From Purshia tridentata (lineage: Eukaryota > Streptophyta > Magnoliopsida > Rosales > Rosaceae): a stretch of 64,000 nt of DNA. Each line of letters begins with the position of its first letter. Position 1 is the stretch's first letter. The translations under genes and the position numbers were made by a program. The stretch spans positions 1-64,000 of the forward strand of contig QANT01003266.1 of assembly GCA_003254885.1 (NCBI GenBank). Reading direction: 5' to 3'. Positions 45,986 to 58,039 of this stretch are shown in pieces. The notes under the pieces were generated by a model that worked only from the letters and a program-made list of their open reading frames with translations, did no database searches and was not told the origin of the DNA.

Positions 45986-46205
45986 CTGACTCCACAGAAG
46001 CTCATCAAGTCAAAGAAATATCAAATGGACCGGAGAGTATGGGCCTAAACTTGCCATTTCACAACACGAAACAGGGTGAATTGGGATCCCCCAAAACCAA
46101 ATCATCCTTCAAACCACTGTCCACCTACCAACCCAACATATAGTCACATAATCACATACAATCAGTCATTCAGACATTTCATCATAAAATATAGACAGCA
46201 TACAC

Positions 46206-47965
46206 ATTGAAGTTTGGTACAAAGTACTTTAACACCCTAAAGCACCTAAGTAAAACAACGATCACTGATCGGACCCAATTTTAAAACTATTTGACAAGAC
46301 TGAACCAATCAAACACACTCAAGTCNCACATTGAAGTTTGGTACAAAATGCTTTAACACCCTAAAGCACCTAAGTAAAACAACGATCACTGATCGGACCC
46401 AATTTTAAAACTATTTGACAAGACTGAACCAATCAAACACACTCAAGTCTGTACGACAGATGCACAGCCCAAGAAACACAATCAGCAAGCAATTCCAGTA
46501 TTTGTGTGAGGAGTGACAACCTAGGCACTCAAGGATCCATCAAGGTAGGCATCCCAGTGCTAGCCACAACTAAGGTGAGATGTGAGATGCTAGATTATAT
46601 TCAGTTCATCAGATACAATATAATCAATCATAAGTCATGGTATAATGCCAAATGCCAAGAAAATAAACACAAGATATATAAGACCCAAATAAACTCAGCA
46701 ACACAAAGAGGAAACACACAAGTTGTTCACCCAGAAAAATCTCAAGGGTTAAAAAACTGGGGGTCTTATCCGCTGACCAGGCAATCCAATATGTTGAGGT
46801 TCAATACAAAGTCTATATCAGCACACAAGCTCATTTACTAACTCTAAAGCTAAGTAGCAGCTAGCATACCCACTTTGTGCAACCATCAACCAAGCAGCCG
46901 AGAGTCATTTACTTTGTTGGCAGCTCTATCCTCTAGCTCATCAACATGTAGCACCCCATTTTCAGCTTGCTTATGGATCTTCAAGATATGGAAGTGATAT
47001 GCAATATTTTGGGTTAGCAAGATCAACTCCTTCAACCAAACAAGATTTGAAGAAGCCAATATAAACCCATATCTAAAAACTAGAGTGATGTGTTTATGCT
47101 TTTTGAAGAAATATGAAACCTATACACAAAACCCATTAAGTTTTTAGATAAAACAATTCAAGAGATGAACATAAGAAAATTTTCAAAGAAAAACTTTCAA
47201 CTCTTGAAAATTAAAATACCCATTTGGTCACCCAAAAAGCTCAGCTCAAAGGCTGCTCACCACATGCCAAAAATGTGAGTGACAAAAGGAATGAAAAGGC
47301 TACCCGTACCTTGTAGCAGCAGCCACACACGCACACCCACACCGTTCCACATGGCAGCCAATAATAGGCTCAAGTCCTAACAAACTTTCAGGACAGCTCA
47401 TAGCCGAATATGCCAAAGGGAATATGAAGATTCGTGTGGGAGAGGGGCTGAGTTGTTTTGGGAAAGTTTCCAATTTCAGAAAAGAGGATTTGGGGAAGAT
47501 GATGAATAGTGCAGAAATAAGAAACCCATTTAAAAACTGATGTGGGCTGAGGAATGAAGGAGAAGAGTAAAGGCCCAATCATAAGAAGTCAGAAAATTAA
47601 AAACGTGCAAATACCCATTTAGGAGAGTGACTCACATAAAAGACTCTCACGTGGGATCACTTAATATTCACAAGAAATTATGTGCAGTTCCCGTGCCAGA
47701 AAAGTGTAGTGTATGATATGTCATAGACCAGTCAAAACATGCACTACTCTGTGAAAAACTGATGTTACGTGAAATGCATGATATGGGTATTACCTTAGGC
47801 ATGAGGGATGTAGGACCAGCTGTGTAGACTTCATTGCACACTCAAATGTTCCTAACTTAGTCTAGAGCTTGTGTGAGATTCAAATCTAAAATAATTACAA
47901 GCTGTTTTGTCAAGGAAATTGCCAATACAAAACTTGAAACTAACACAATGTCATGAAGTGTATCT
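46206..47965. repeat. Dispersed repeat R, full copy 2
   Basis: Same orientation and block order as 1,349-3,014, ending TAACACAATG. The first ~120 bp appear twice (46,206-46,325 and 46,327-46,445), separated by the N at 46,326. No coding motif; the open frames inside are short and unconserved. Confidence 0.78.
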
Positions 47966-50225
47966 CATACGTGGAGCAACCAATTTAAGATGAATTTAAC
48001 CTACATATTGAGAGAGAGAAGACCAAAGTCTCTAACATAATCCCATTAATCTCTATTGTCCACCATAGTAGATATAGACTAGAAAAATAACCCAAAATTA
48101 TTTATAATTCTGATTATATCAATTCTCCTTATTAGATTAGAATTGTTATATGGAACACATTTAATAAGGAACTTAATTGACAAAAAAAGCAATTAATTCC
48201 AACATTTCCTTGTACTCACTTCTCCTTTGTAAAGATATTTAACACTTTTTTAAGCACTAGTTTGACCTATATCAAAAATAAATCATGTACTACTAATACT
48301 TGTAAAAAAAAATTATATACTAATGAACTTTCTAAACTTGTATCACTAATAGAATGCATGAAAAATTAATTTTTTAAACTCATTTTTAAACTTGTATCAC
48401 TAAATATTATTTTCTTCATTTTTCCATGATTTCATATACTACTATAACAATGACATGTGCATACTGGGGTACAATATCTTCATCTACTTCATCATGTATT
48501 TATGGCCCTTTAAACAGATCTTCCTCATCCTCATTATTAATTTTAACAAAACTGCAAATCTTCAAAACTATTAAGGTTTGAAATGGTTGACAAAAAGTCA
48601 CGGTTCATCCCTGACCCCGTGACATGAGTGAATTACTGATTGGGGATTCACTTCTCAGATTGGGTTTCATTTTGGGGTTTGACAAACCCCAATTTGGCCA
48701 AATCAATTAAAATAAAAAAGACATTATAGCCTTATATTACCTTTACTTTTGATTGACATTCTCCCCTCATCCTTTCGAATATATTACCTTTACTTTTGAT
48801 ATTTATTAATATCTCATTATTTGATATTCTTATAGGATTGGATCTATGACAGGCCTGTTATAGTAAAATATAAAACCACGAAAAAAGGAAGAAAATAATA
48901 TTTGATTAGAAACTCTCGGAGGACAAATTGGAGCCAAAATGACTATTGCAAAATCAATTATGAAAAGCTTTTACTCATTTATGGGAATGATCAAGAAAGA
49001 TGAGAAGTTTAAAAATTTGATTTTTTGTGCTTCTTATCCAGTAACACAAGATTAAAACATTCATTAGTATTTTCTTCTTAATTTGAGACACCACCTCTCA
49101 GCAATGTCCATTGATATTATTCACTATTCTATAAAATTATTACGGACGAAATAAAAATTATTATATCCGTAATTAAAATTATTATGGTTGATTTTGGGAT
49201 TTTGGTTGGCCGATTAATTTTGTGATGAGAATAAAAAATAAATAGGGATGTTAAACGAGGTAGGTTTGGATTTGGGGATTTTAAATGGGCACCCGGTCGG
49301 GTTTTGGTACTCCTAACCTCATTCTCGCTCTAATTACATTTATATTATTTTAATTTTAATATTTAAAATATAAGGTATTAAGTAAGCAGCAAATGGTTAG
49401 GCTGATATTCGAACCCATGACCTTAAGGTCACAATTCAGCATGAAATAATATCAAACCTGATAACCAAACATTATTAAATGCACTAATAAACAATTTGTT
49501 ATATATATTGTTGTTTTATATTATGCATGTGGACTATTAAATATGATTAAATATATGACTTTATCTCAATGTTCTTTGCGGTTTTATTAAAATAAAGGAT
49601 GAGGATGCGAAATGTCTATTTAAACTTTTACCCATTATCCAATAATGACTGCCACAAATAAATATGATAAATTGACGAAGTTAAATTGTGTTAGTGGAAT
49701 TGTAAAATTGATATTGATCTATATGTATATATAATATTTGATATTTATAATGTTTTATATATTATTTGATATTCTTATAGGATGGGGTTTATGACGAGCC
49801 CGTGGATCCGGATATTGTACTCAAGTATGTGTAAGACTTTTATAAATCTTAAACCACTTAAAGTAGCTTAGGCACGTGCCCGAGGGTCGGGGCGTGTCAG
49901 TCATAGTTCTTGATTAGGAACTTAATTAAATTGAACTAAAGGTCCTTATTACCATGTGTATTCTGGATTGGTATAAGAGACATAACATTCCTTATGTCAA
50001 TAGGATTAGCAATACAACTCAAGTGCAATAAGGTTAACTTAAGGTGTTTGCTGATTGGCAAAACACCTGATGGCTTAGCACTACAAATATACAAGGGTCC
50101 CTTCACAATCAATACTCTCAACTCATAAGGCATTCACACCCCATCTAGAATAAGAGCTAAGGTTTCGGATTGCTGAAGAATATCCTTATGGCTTTGGTTC
50201 CTGCTACTAGTTTTCCATGGCAGAA
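47966..50225. other. A+T-rich spacer with an LTR terminus
   Basis: No gene seen. The last 27 bp before 49,899 (CACGTGCCCGAGGGTCGGGG then CGTGTCA) match the 3' end of LTR-A, although the sequence before them differs, so this is the end of a related LTR. An imperfect ~50-bp direct repeat (GATATTCTTATAGGAT core) occurs near 48,816 and 49,761. Confidence 0.45.
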
Positions 50226-50270
50226 TTCAGTGAGTATTTATTAACATATACTTGATGTGGTTAACAGAGA

Positions 50271-50857
50271 ATGAGTGAGAATACATTATCTTGCAATTAT
50301 AAAATGTATGAGATGAAGGGAGTCTTATGTAGTCAAGTTATCAAGATCCTTAGAGAAGCCATGCAAATTAAAGAAATTCCTAGCCACTATATCTTAAGAA
50401 GGTGGACTAGAAAAGATAGAGCTGAAAATGTGCAAGATATACATGGGCGTGAAATTCAAGATGGTCCTAAGTTACAACAAACCTCTCAGTACAGATCTTT
50501 GTGTTCTACATATATACCAGGATATCAAGTAGGGCTTTTGAGAGTGAAAAAGCATATAATTTAGCAATTGCAAATACAGAAAAGTTAGCAAAACAAATTG
50601 AAGACTTGTTACGATTAGAAGTACATGAGGGTGTGTAAGAGAAGGACCGTGAAAATGCGACAAATTCTATTGAATATGCACCTAATATTGAAGTGAATGA
50701 TGTTGGGCAAGCTAATAGTGTCAAAGCAAAAGGGTTGAAAAAAAGGGAGACATCTCAAGGAAGACACCGATACAAGAGTGGTTTAGAGATAGCCTTGGGC
50801 AAAAAAAAGAAGGGACAATCCAATCTACACTCGGCTGGGGTAAAACTGTTTTATTGA
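50271..50857 (+). pseudogene. FAR1/FHY3-like (MULE-derived) C-terminal relic
   Basis: FAR1-related proteins are transcription factors domesticated from Mutator-like transposases and end in a SWIM zinc finger. This relic reads LSCNYKMYEMKGVLCSQVIK then IKEIPSHYILRRWTRKDRAE and IHGREIQDGPKLQQT. A frameshift near 50,510 leads to SEKAYNLAIANTEKLAKQIE, a stop after VHEGV, and a basic tail with KGLKKRETSQGRHRYKSGLE, ending at 50,857. Of the SWIM ligands (CxC...CxH), the second Cys and the His are replaced (CNY, CSQ). The amino-terminal FAR1 domain and the transposase core are missing. It could be a decayed host gene or a MULE fragment; the sequence cannot decide. Confidence 0.8.
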
Positions 50858-52082
50858 ACCTTTTTGTTTTTGAGTACTTTATTAATAAGCCATAACTAAT
50901 CATATTTTTTAGTCATAAACCCAAACTTTAAGTTTATTTATTTTTAAGCCACAACAAAATATAGTTCTTTATTAATAAGCCACAAAATACATTTTTAAGT
51001 ACAAAAAAAAAATTTCAGCTATAAAAATATAAAAAAAAAATTAAGTAAAGTGTAATTCTTGACATATTGACGTTAAACTAAAAAAATTAAACCAAAGTGT
51101 AACTCAACAAAAACCCAAAACTAAATCTCAACTCAATAAGAATTACATTTTAGAAATAAAAGAATAATATTTTAAATTATGACCGTATGAGTTACACTTT
51201 TCAAATAAGTTATACTTTTACTTTCTGTATTATGTAGCTCTCTCTTTCATGCTAGCGCTCGACATGACAGTATGAGCTACACTTTTCACAGGAGTTACAT
51301 TTTTATTTTTTGTATATAACAGTAATAAACAAATAATAATGGCAATAAGTGCAAGGTTGAAACAGATGAACAACATTGCATTCATCCCCGGAATGTTGGA
51401 GCTAATAATTGCTTGATTTTTCCTTGGTCTTTCCAATTCATATGGTCTCCATGGAATTATCTGGAATATCCACGATCAAATTGTAGTTGCTGCAGCCCAA
51501 TCTCATAATCTAGACCAGTACATAAATCAAATGCATTAATGATATATCACAAATGAGATGATGAGTTAATTAGTAGCTAGCTAGCCATACAAAATGATCA
51601 AACTTTAGAGAGATAGAAAATTACGCACTCTTCCTTGCAAAGAGAAGTGATGAGTAATGGAATTCAAGGGAGATAGAATTAAGGTGTAAAAAGATCCAAT
51701 TTGGCTAAGTACGTACTCGACATGGACGATGATGCAACTCACTGCTCGTACTATAATTCATTAATAGGAGTATTAATTATTTAATTCTTGATTTATTGGA
51801 GGTCAGGTTCAGTTTAGGTGCGGAAAACATGTGTCTCACTCTCCGTTTCATATTTGTACATGAATAAACTAAATGGCTTGAAAATAAATAAACTAAATAT
51901 ATGGGTTTATAACTTAACTGGAATTAATTTAGTGGCTAATCACTAATTTATCCTTTTTTTTTTCCTTTTCATTTGTTTTTTTTTTCATTTAAAATTTCAT
52001 GTACAAGTTATTCATAATCCAAAAATAAATGAAGAAATTGGTGTTTATAAACCATGCCCTCCACAACATGGTCAGCCTCCTC
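50858..52082. other. Non-coding A+T-rich spacer
   Basis: Several GAGTTACACTTTT and AAGCCACAA phrases recur loosely. No gene or element border is recognised. Confidence 0.35.
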
Positions 52083-54205
52083 ATGCAATTTGGACAAAAT
52101 TAGATTTATTATGCACTAAAATAACTTTTTTGTTCCTTATTAACACGAAATGTACTTCTTGAGTGCTAGAACACTAATCCAAGAGCCAGAAAGTGTTTCC
52201 ACATGTCTTTCTTGCTAACCGAGTACGTTTTGGTACAACTTTAACCAAATTAGACTCAATGTGAATCGAAATGACGTATTAATGCATTCTTAACACCTAA
52301 AGTGGTTTATTTGGACTAGAACGCTAATCCAAATATGAGTAAGTGCTTTCCCAAGTCACCCTTACCTACTAGGCATGTTTTGGTGCAATTTGGACAAAAT
52401 TAGATTGAGTATAAGGACAATAATCCAAGCATGAGAAAGTGATTCCCCATGTCTTTCTTGCCAATCAAGATCGTTTTGGTGTAACTTTAACCAAAATGGA
52501 CCCAATGTGCACGGAAATGACGTTTTCAGGCATTCTTAACACTTAAAGTGGTTCTTTAAGGCTACAACACTAATCGAGACAAGAGAAAGTACTTCCCCAT
52601 GTCTTTCTTGGCAACGGAGAATGTTTTGGTGCAATTTCATCGAAATTAAACTGACTATGCTCCGAAATGACGTTTTCGTTCCTTGTTAACACGAAATGTA
52701 CTTCTTGAGGGCTAGAATGCTAATCCAAAAATTAGAAAGTGTTTCCACATGTCTTTCTTGCCAACTGAGCACGTTTTGGTGCAACTTTCACCATATTGGA
52801 CTCAGTGTGCATCGAAATGATGTACGTGCATTCTTAACACCCAAAGTGGTTCATTTGGGCTAGAACACTAATTAAAAAATGAGAAATTGCTTCCTCATGT
52901 CTTTCTTGCCAACTGGGCACATTTTGGTGTAATTTGAAAGAAAATTAGACTGAGTTTGCACCGAAATGACGTTTTCGTGCGTTCTTAACACAAAATGTGC
53001 TTTCTGAGTGTTAGAACGCTAATCCAAACATGGGAAAGTGCTTCCTATGTCTTTCTTGCCAACCGAGTAAATTTTGGTGCAACTTTAACCAAAATGGACT
53101 TAGTGTACACCAAATGATGTTCTCGTGCATTCTTAACACCTAAAGTAGTTCTTTAGGGCTAGAACTCTAATCAAGACATGAGAAAGTGTTTTCCATGTCT
53201 TTCTTACCAACTAGTCACGTTTTGATGCAATTTGGACGAAATTAAATTGAGTATGCACCAAAATGACATTTTCATTCCTTCTTAACACGAAATGTTCTTC
53301 TTGAGGGCTAGAATGTTCTTCTTAAGCACTTTCTAAAGTGCTTCCCCATGTCTTTCTCGCCAATCGAGCAAGTTTTGTACAACTTTAACCACATTGGACG
53401 CATGGTGCACCGAAATAACGTATTCATGCAATCTTAACACCTAAATCTTTGTTTTAGAACGCTAATCCAAACATTAGAAAGCACTCCCCCATTTCGTTCC
53501 TGACAACTGGGCACGTTTGGGTGCAATTTAGACGAAATTAGACTGAGTATGCACTAAAATGAAGTTTTCGTGCATTCTTAACAAAAAATGGGCTTCTTGA
53601 GGGCTAGAACGTGAATCCAAGCATTCAAAGTGCTTCCCCATGTCTTTCTTGCCAACCAAGAATGTTTTGGTGTACCTTTAACCAAAATGGACTCAGTGTG
53701 CACTGAAATGACGTTTTCAGGCATTCTTAACACCTAAAGTGTTTTTTTAGGGCTTGAACATTAATCGAGACATGAGAAAATGCTTCCTTATGTCTTTCTT
53801 GCCAACCGGGCACATTTTGGTGCAATTTGGACGAAATTAGACTGAGTATGCACTGAAATGACATTTTTGCTCCTTATTAACACGAAATGTGCTTCTTGAG
53901 GGCTAGAACGTGAATCCAAGAACCAAAAAGTGTTTCCATATATCTTTCTGGCCAACCGTGCACGTTTTGGTGCAACTTTAACCAAATTGGACTCAGTGTG
54001 AATCAAAATGCCATATTTGTGCATTCTTAACACCTAAAGTGGTTCAATTGGACTAGAACGCTGATTCAAAAATGAGAAAGTGCTTCCTCATGTCTTTCTT
54101 GTCAACCAGACATGTTTTGGTGCAATTCAAAAGAAAATTAGACCCGTTTTCGTGCGTTCTTAACACAAAATGTGCTTCCTGAATGCATGAGCATTAATCA
54201 AAACA
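52083..54205 (+). repeat. 150-bp satellite array with dimeric structure
   Basis: About 14 units. The TTAACAC landmark falls at 52,142, 52,292, 52,538, 52,688, 52,836, 52,987, 53,135, 53,284, 53,436, 53,580, 53,729, 53,879, 54,029 and 54,162: spacing 144-152 bp, apart from one 246-bp step where a unit is internally deleted and a final 133-bp step. Two unit types alternate: AACACCTAAAGTGG (type A) and AACACGAAATGTGCTTCTTG (type B), so the higher-order period is about 300 bp. Conserved core: CATGTCTTTCTTGCCAAC, GTTTTGGTGCAA and GAAATGACGTTTTCGTG. Two inverted units lie at 6,245-6,515. Confidence 0.93.
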
Positions 54206-54208
54206 TGA

Positions 54209-54376
54209 GATGTCCACTACAATATAACTTTGATCTAACCTATTATTATTTAAATTCATAAGGCTTACCTATTTTGACAATACTTGGGGTTATAATACAA
54301 GAGGTTTGAGTATTGTAGTCTCAGGTGTTCTCAAGGTAGGTGCCGCTGTGACAGACCTAGGATTTGGGGCGTCACA
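54209..54376 (+). repeat. LTR 3' end of a gypsy element
   Basis: Runs from TGTCCACTAC next to the satellite to GGATTTGGGGCGTCACA, followed within 7 bp by a primer-binding site. It is short for an LTR, so it is probably truncated on the left at the satellite border. Confidence 0.6.
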
Positions 54377-54382
54377 GAAAAA

Positions 54383-54394
54383 TGGTATCAGAGC
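54383..54394 (+). other. Primer-binding site of gypsy element
   Basis: TGGTATCAGAGC, complementary to initiator Met-tRNA. It marks the start of the internal region whose gag opens near 55,923. Confidence 0.85.
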
Positions 54395-55186
54395 AGTTTT
54401 TGTTAAAAATTGTTTTTGAGGTGATTTTATAAAGAAATAATTACTGTAAGACACATGTTTTGCATCCTTTTTAGTTTCTAGTGCACCAATTAATTAGATT
54501 TAACAATAAGGTAACTATTATTATTTTAATATTTTTGGTCAATACCTTAAAGTTAAATAACTCATAAAAGAAAGGTGATTTACTCTCCAACTTTGTTTAT
54601 AACGTTCCTTTTATATTTTCCCAAATCACTCACATACTCTTGCCCAAGGGTAGCTCCTTTCTACCACAAATACAAGTACTGTACATCATTGAGTTCATGG
54701 GTACCTCCTTTAATTTTTTATTTAAAAATTTTTTTGACTAATTATTGTTTTCGTAATTTTTTTTTTGTTATTTATATGAACATTTTCATCCATTCACATT
54801 CGATTCTCAGTTTTTTATCATTTTTTTTGTTACTTTAGTTTTACCCATTCAAATGACATTTAATGGCTAATACTTAATCACATTTCTTTATTAATTTTCT
54901 AAAAAATGCAAACTAAAACTAAAAATATAAACTGAAATTGTGAACTAAAATTGCAAAATAAAATACAAACTGAAATTGTTCCTAAAATTGCAAAATGAAA
55001 CTGAAACTGTGACTATTTTAATTTGTTAATAGAAACTGAAACTTGAAAACTAAAAAATATAATAATATAAAGGTGATATTGAAACTAAAACTGAAATTTA
55101 ATATTTAATTATATTATTATATCTTTGGAAAAAAAAATGAAACTAAATTGCGAGTAAAAATTGAAACTAAAACTAAAACTAAAAGA

Positions 55187-55522
55187 GCTGAAACTGTAAT
55201 ATGAAACTAAAATTAGAAGAACTAAAACTGTATTGTAAATATGAAAAACTGAAGCTGTATTGTAAATATGAAGAACTGAAACTATACTGTAAATATGAAG
55301 AGCTAAAACTGTACTGTAAATATGAAGAACTGAAACTATACTGGAAATATGAATAACTGAAACTGTACTGTAAATATGAAGAACTGAAATTGTACTGAAA
55401 ATATGAAGAACTGAAACTGTACTGCAAATATGAAGAACTAAAACTATACTGTAAATATAAAGAACTGAAGCTGTACTATAAATATGAAGGAATGAAACTG
55501 TACTGCAAATATGAAGTGAAAA
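55187..55522 (-). repeat. 27-bp minisatellite
   Basis: About 12 copies of AACTGAAACTGTACTGTAAA plus TATGAAG. The AAATATGA landmark recurs every 27 bp from 55,237 to 55,507. Because 27 is a multiple of three, the minus strand stays open (55,179-55,427) as nine-residue repeats of the type QYSFSSSYL. It lies in the gypsy leader between primer-binding site and gag. Confidence 0.92.
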
Positions 55523-55922
55523 AAAGGAGATTAGAGCATAAAACTAATAAATTTGATGTTTATTGACAAATTTAGAAGTAGATGATTAAGGTTTTGGGTT
55601 TTGGGTTGTGGGTGAGTTGTTATTGCCTTAAAATTAAATTTTTGGTTGTGGATAAATTGATGTTACCTAAAAATTAAATTAAAGGTGAGCTATAAGTAAA
55701 TTATTGGGTTTGAGTGCTTTTGGTTAACTTTTTCAATGATTAGTACCTTATAATTAAATCACTCTTTTATAAAACCAACCCAGAGTCTTTTGTGAGTTTT
55801 CCTTTTTGAACTTCTCTCGGTTCAATCCTTCTAATCGATTGTATTCTATCATTTCGAAAGTTTTGTTTTACTTCGGAGTAGTTGTTGAATCCTGCCCATT
55901 GTTCTTTCAGTTTTGTTGACAA

Positions 55923-56800
55923 GATGCCGCCTAGACATGTCAACCGTGCACAGCACAACCAGATATCAGTTCGACTCTCAACTATTTGTTGAGATATTTC
56001 AGACTTTCTTAACTAGTCAGGCCGGTGAACAGTTGACGATTGAGGAGCACGAGGAAGAGTGCCAAGGTCATTTCTATTATTGTTTTCTTAAGAGTCAACC
56101 GTTGAAGTTCTACGACAGTATTGAAGGTGATCAAACCAAGGCTGAGGTTTGGATCCAGAATGTAAAGAAGAAATTGGATTCAATCAATGCCCCACTTGAG
56201 TACAGAGTTTGGCTCGCTGCTCATGTCTTGGAGGGAGAGGCAGACTGTTGGTGGAGAACCATCTGCAATCAAGTGGAGGATCTTGTTGCCATTACTTGGG
56301 AGGAGTTTGTGGCACACTTCTATGATCATTACTTTCCTCCATCACTACAACAGAGTAAGTTGGGTAAATTCATGAGTTTGGAGCAAGGCAACATGACTGT
56401 AGCTGAATGTGAATAAGTTCACTGAGTTGGGACGATTTAATAAGGCAATTATGAATGATGAGAATGCTAAGGCTATAAGGTTCTGTCAGGGCCTTAAGTT
56501 TGGAATAAGTAAGGTTATTGCTAGTTAAGGTACTAAAACTTATAAGGAGATGGTGGATTCTGCCCATGCAATTGAGCAGCAGTATCTGAGTCATCAAAAG
56601 AAATAGAGTGCTAGGAAGCCTGGTGATAAGAAAAGGAAGTTCAACCAGGGACAAGACTCACCTCTGGTAGTGGTGCTAAGAAGAGGTTTGGACCACTTAT
56701 ATGTTTTGGTTGTGGAAAGGACAAAAATTTTCGAAGTAACTGCTCTTAGAAGGGAACCAGAGGACAAGCTACGGCTCCACAGAGGAGATCTGGACTAGTT
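55923..56800 (+). pseudogene. Ty3/gypsy gag, plus strand
   Basis: The expected start is the ATG at 55,924 (MPPRHVNRAQHNQ), followed at once by a frameshift. The second frame carries the gag domain: KAEVWIQNVKKKLDSINAPL, YRVWLAAHVLEGEADCWWRT and WEEFVAHFYDHYFPP. After another frameshift near 56,405 come NKFTELGRFNKAIMNDENAK and FCQGL. A zinc knuckle reads CFGCGKDKNFRSNC near 56,700 with a stop after it. It has the same domain order as the minus-strand gag at 996-1348. The element was interrupted by an LTR at about 56,810. Confidence 0.88.
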
Positions 56801-56809
56801 GTTGTTAAT

Positions 56810-58035
56810 GTTAGTTTGTGTAATTGGATATTTCCTAACAATAACAAAATCACTTTTTAAGTACTATATGAGTTTAGATTAAGTGAGTCAAGCGTTGGTC
56901 TTAATCGTCGTTGAAAGTAAAGCAAGATTCAAGTGTTTATCAAACCGTGTCTCAATGTTCAATTCTTATTAGGATCAAGGTAATTTGTCTTAGAGACTAT
57001 GCATGCATTCTAGGTGATTAGAAATTCATTCATATGCTTTTAAATGTGGTTTAATATGTTTGTTTTTTATGTATAAAAGGTTTTGAGTCTGTAGGATCAG
57101 TCCTTCACTTTGAAGGATTGATCCCATAGAAGGCCACCTGCGTTTTCTCAAATCTTGTCTAGAGGACCAGTCCTCCAAGCCGTGGGATTGGTCCCACAGC
57201 AGCTTCAGAGTTGTCCTTTTCCAGAGGACCAATCCAATGCTTAGAGGACCGGTCTTACGCATGATTTTTTTGCGATTTTGAGTTTTAAATCTTAGTTTTT
57301 TAAAGGTTTTAAAAGGTCTAATTGAATGCCATCTCTTTTCTAATTGATTTATGTTTTGTTTCCTAGGTTATTATGGTTTGTCTCTTATAAATAGATTGTT
57401 TTAATCTTAAATCAAGTTAGCTCACTTATATTATACAATTTGAGAGATTGTTAATGCTAGGGTTTAGTGTGTGAGGCTTTTATTAATTCTATAAACATCC
57501 TTTTTGCATAAACACTAATCATATAGGATAGTTCATCGTGCATAAACATAGATAGGTTGAATAGATTGTTCCTTGTAAATCTGTTCAATCTATCACATTC
57601 ATTCATACATCCTCCATCTTTGGTTGAACTCGAGCATCAAGGTTGAAGCTGAGTTCGTGAGCTTTTGTCTTCAGGGCATTGGCAAGAAGGTCTCTACTCA
57701 ATTTAAGTGATCGAAGAGACACAAGTAGCATGAGGTCAGTATTTCTTTTCTAGGAAAGAATCTAGATTAGTTTGGATCGAGTCACTAGTTGTAACTTTTT
57801 GGGTATCATAATGAATTGTTTATTTGGACTAGGTCTTGTAGTTTTTCCCAGTTGAGGGTTTTCCGCGTCAACAATATATGTGTTCATTGTTTCATTGTTT
57901 GACTGTTTTATTGATAAGGTTTGGTCGATTTTAATCTGCTGCTTAACTAATCAACTTAGTAAAATTAAAATTGGGTAAATTGTTGTTAAAGCCTATTCAC
58001 CCCCTCTAGGCTTGTTTAGTGATCTAACTAGGGAA
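56810..58035 (+). repeat. LTR-like insertion in gag-pol (SIRE/Maximus-like)
   Basis: A ~1.2-kb non-coding insertion between two zinc-knuckle copies. It has a TATAAATAG box near 57,390, repeated GAGGACCAGTCC-type motifs at 57,085-57,255, and near its end CCTATTCACCCCCTCTAGG, a phrase typical of the 3' LTR/leader junction of SIRE/Maximus-type copia elements. Exact borders are uncertain. Confidence 0.55.
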
Positions 58036-58039
58036 TTTC

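Noticed and set aside
52083-54205. CRISPR-like or gene-cluster interpretation of the regular array
   Set aside because: Units are ~150 bp and contiguous with no unique spacers, and the context is eukaryotic. It is a satellite.
55179-55427. 82-codon minus-strand frame rich in Ser, Tyr and Phe
   Set aside because: It is the antisense reading of a 27-bp minisatellite; the period explains the open frame.
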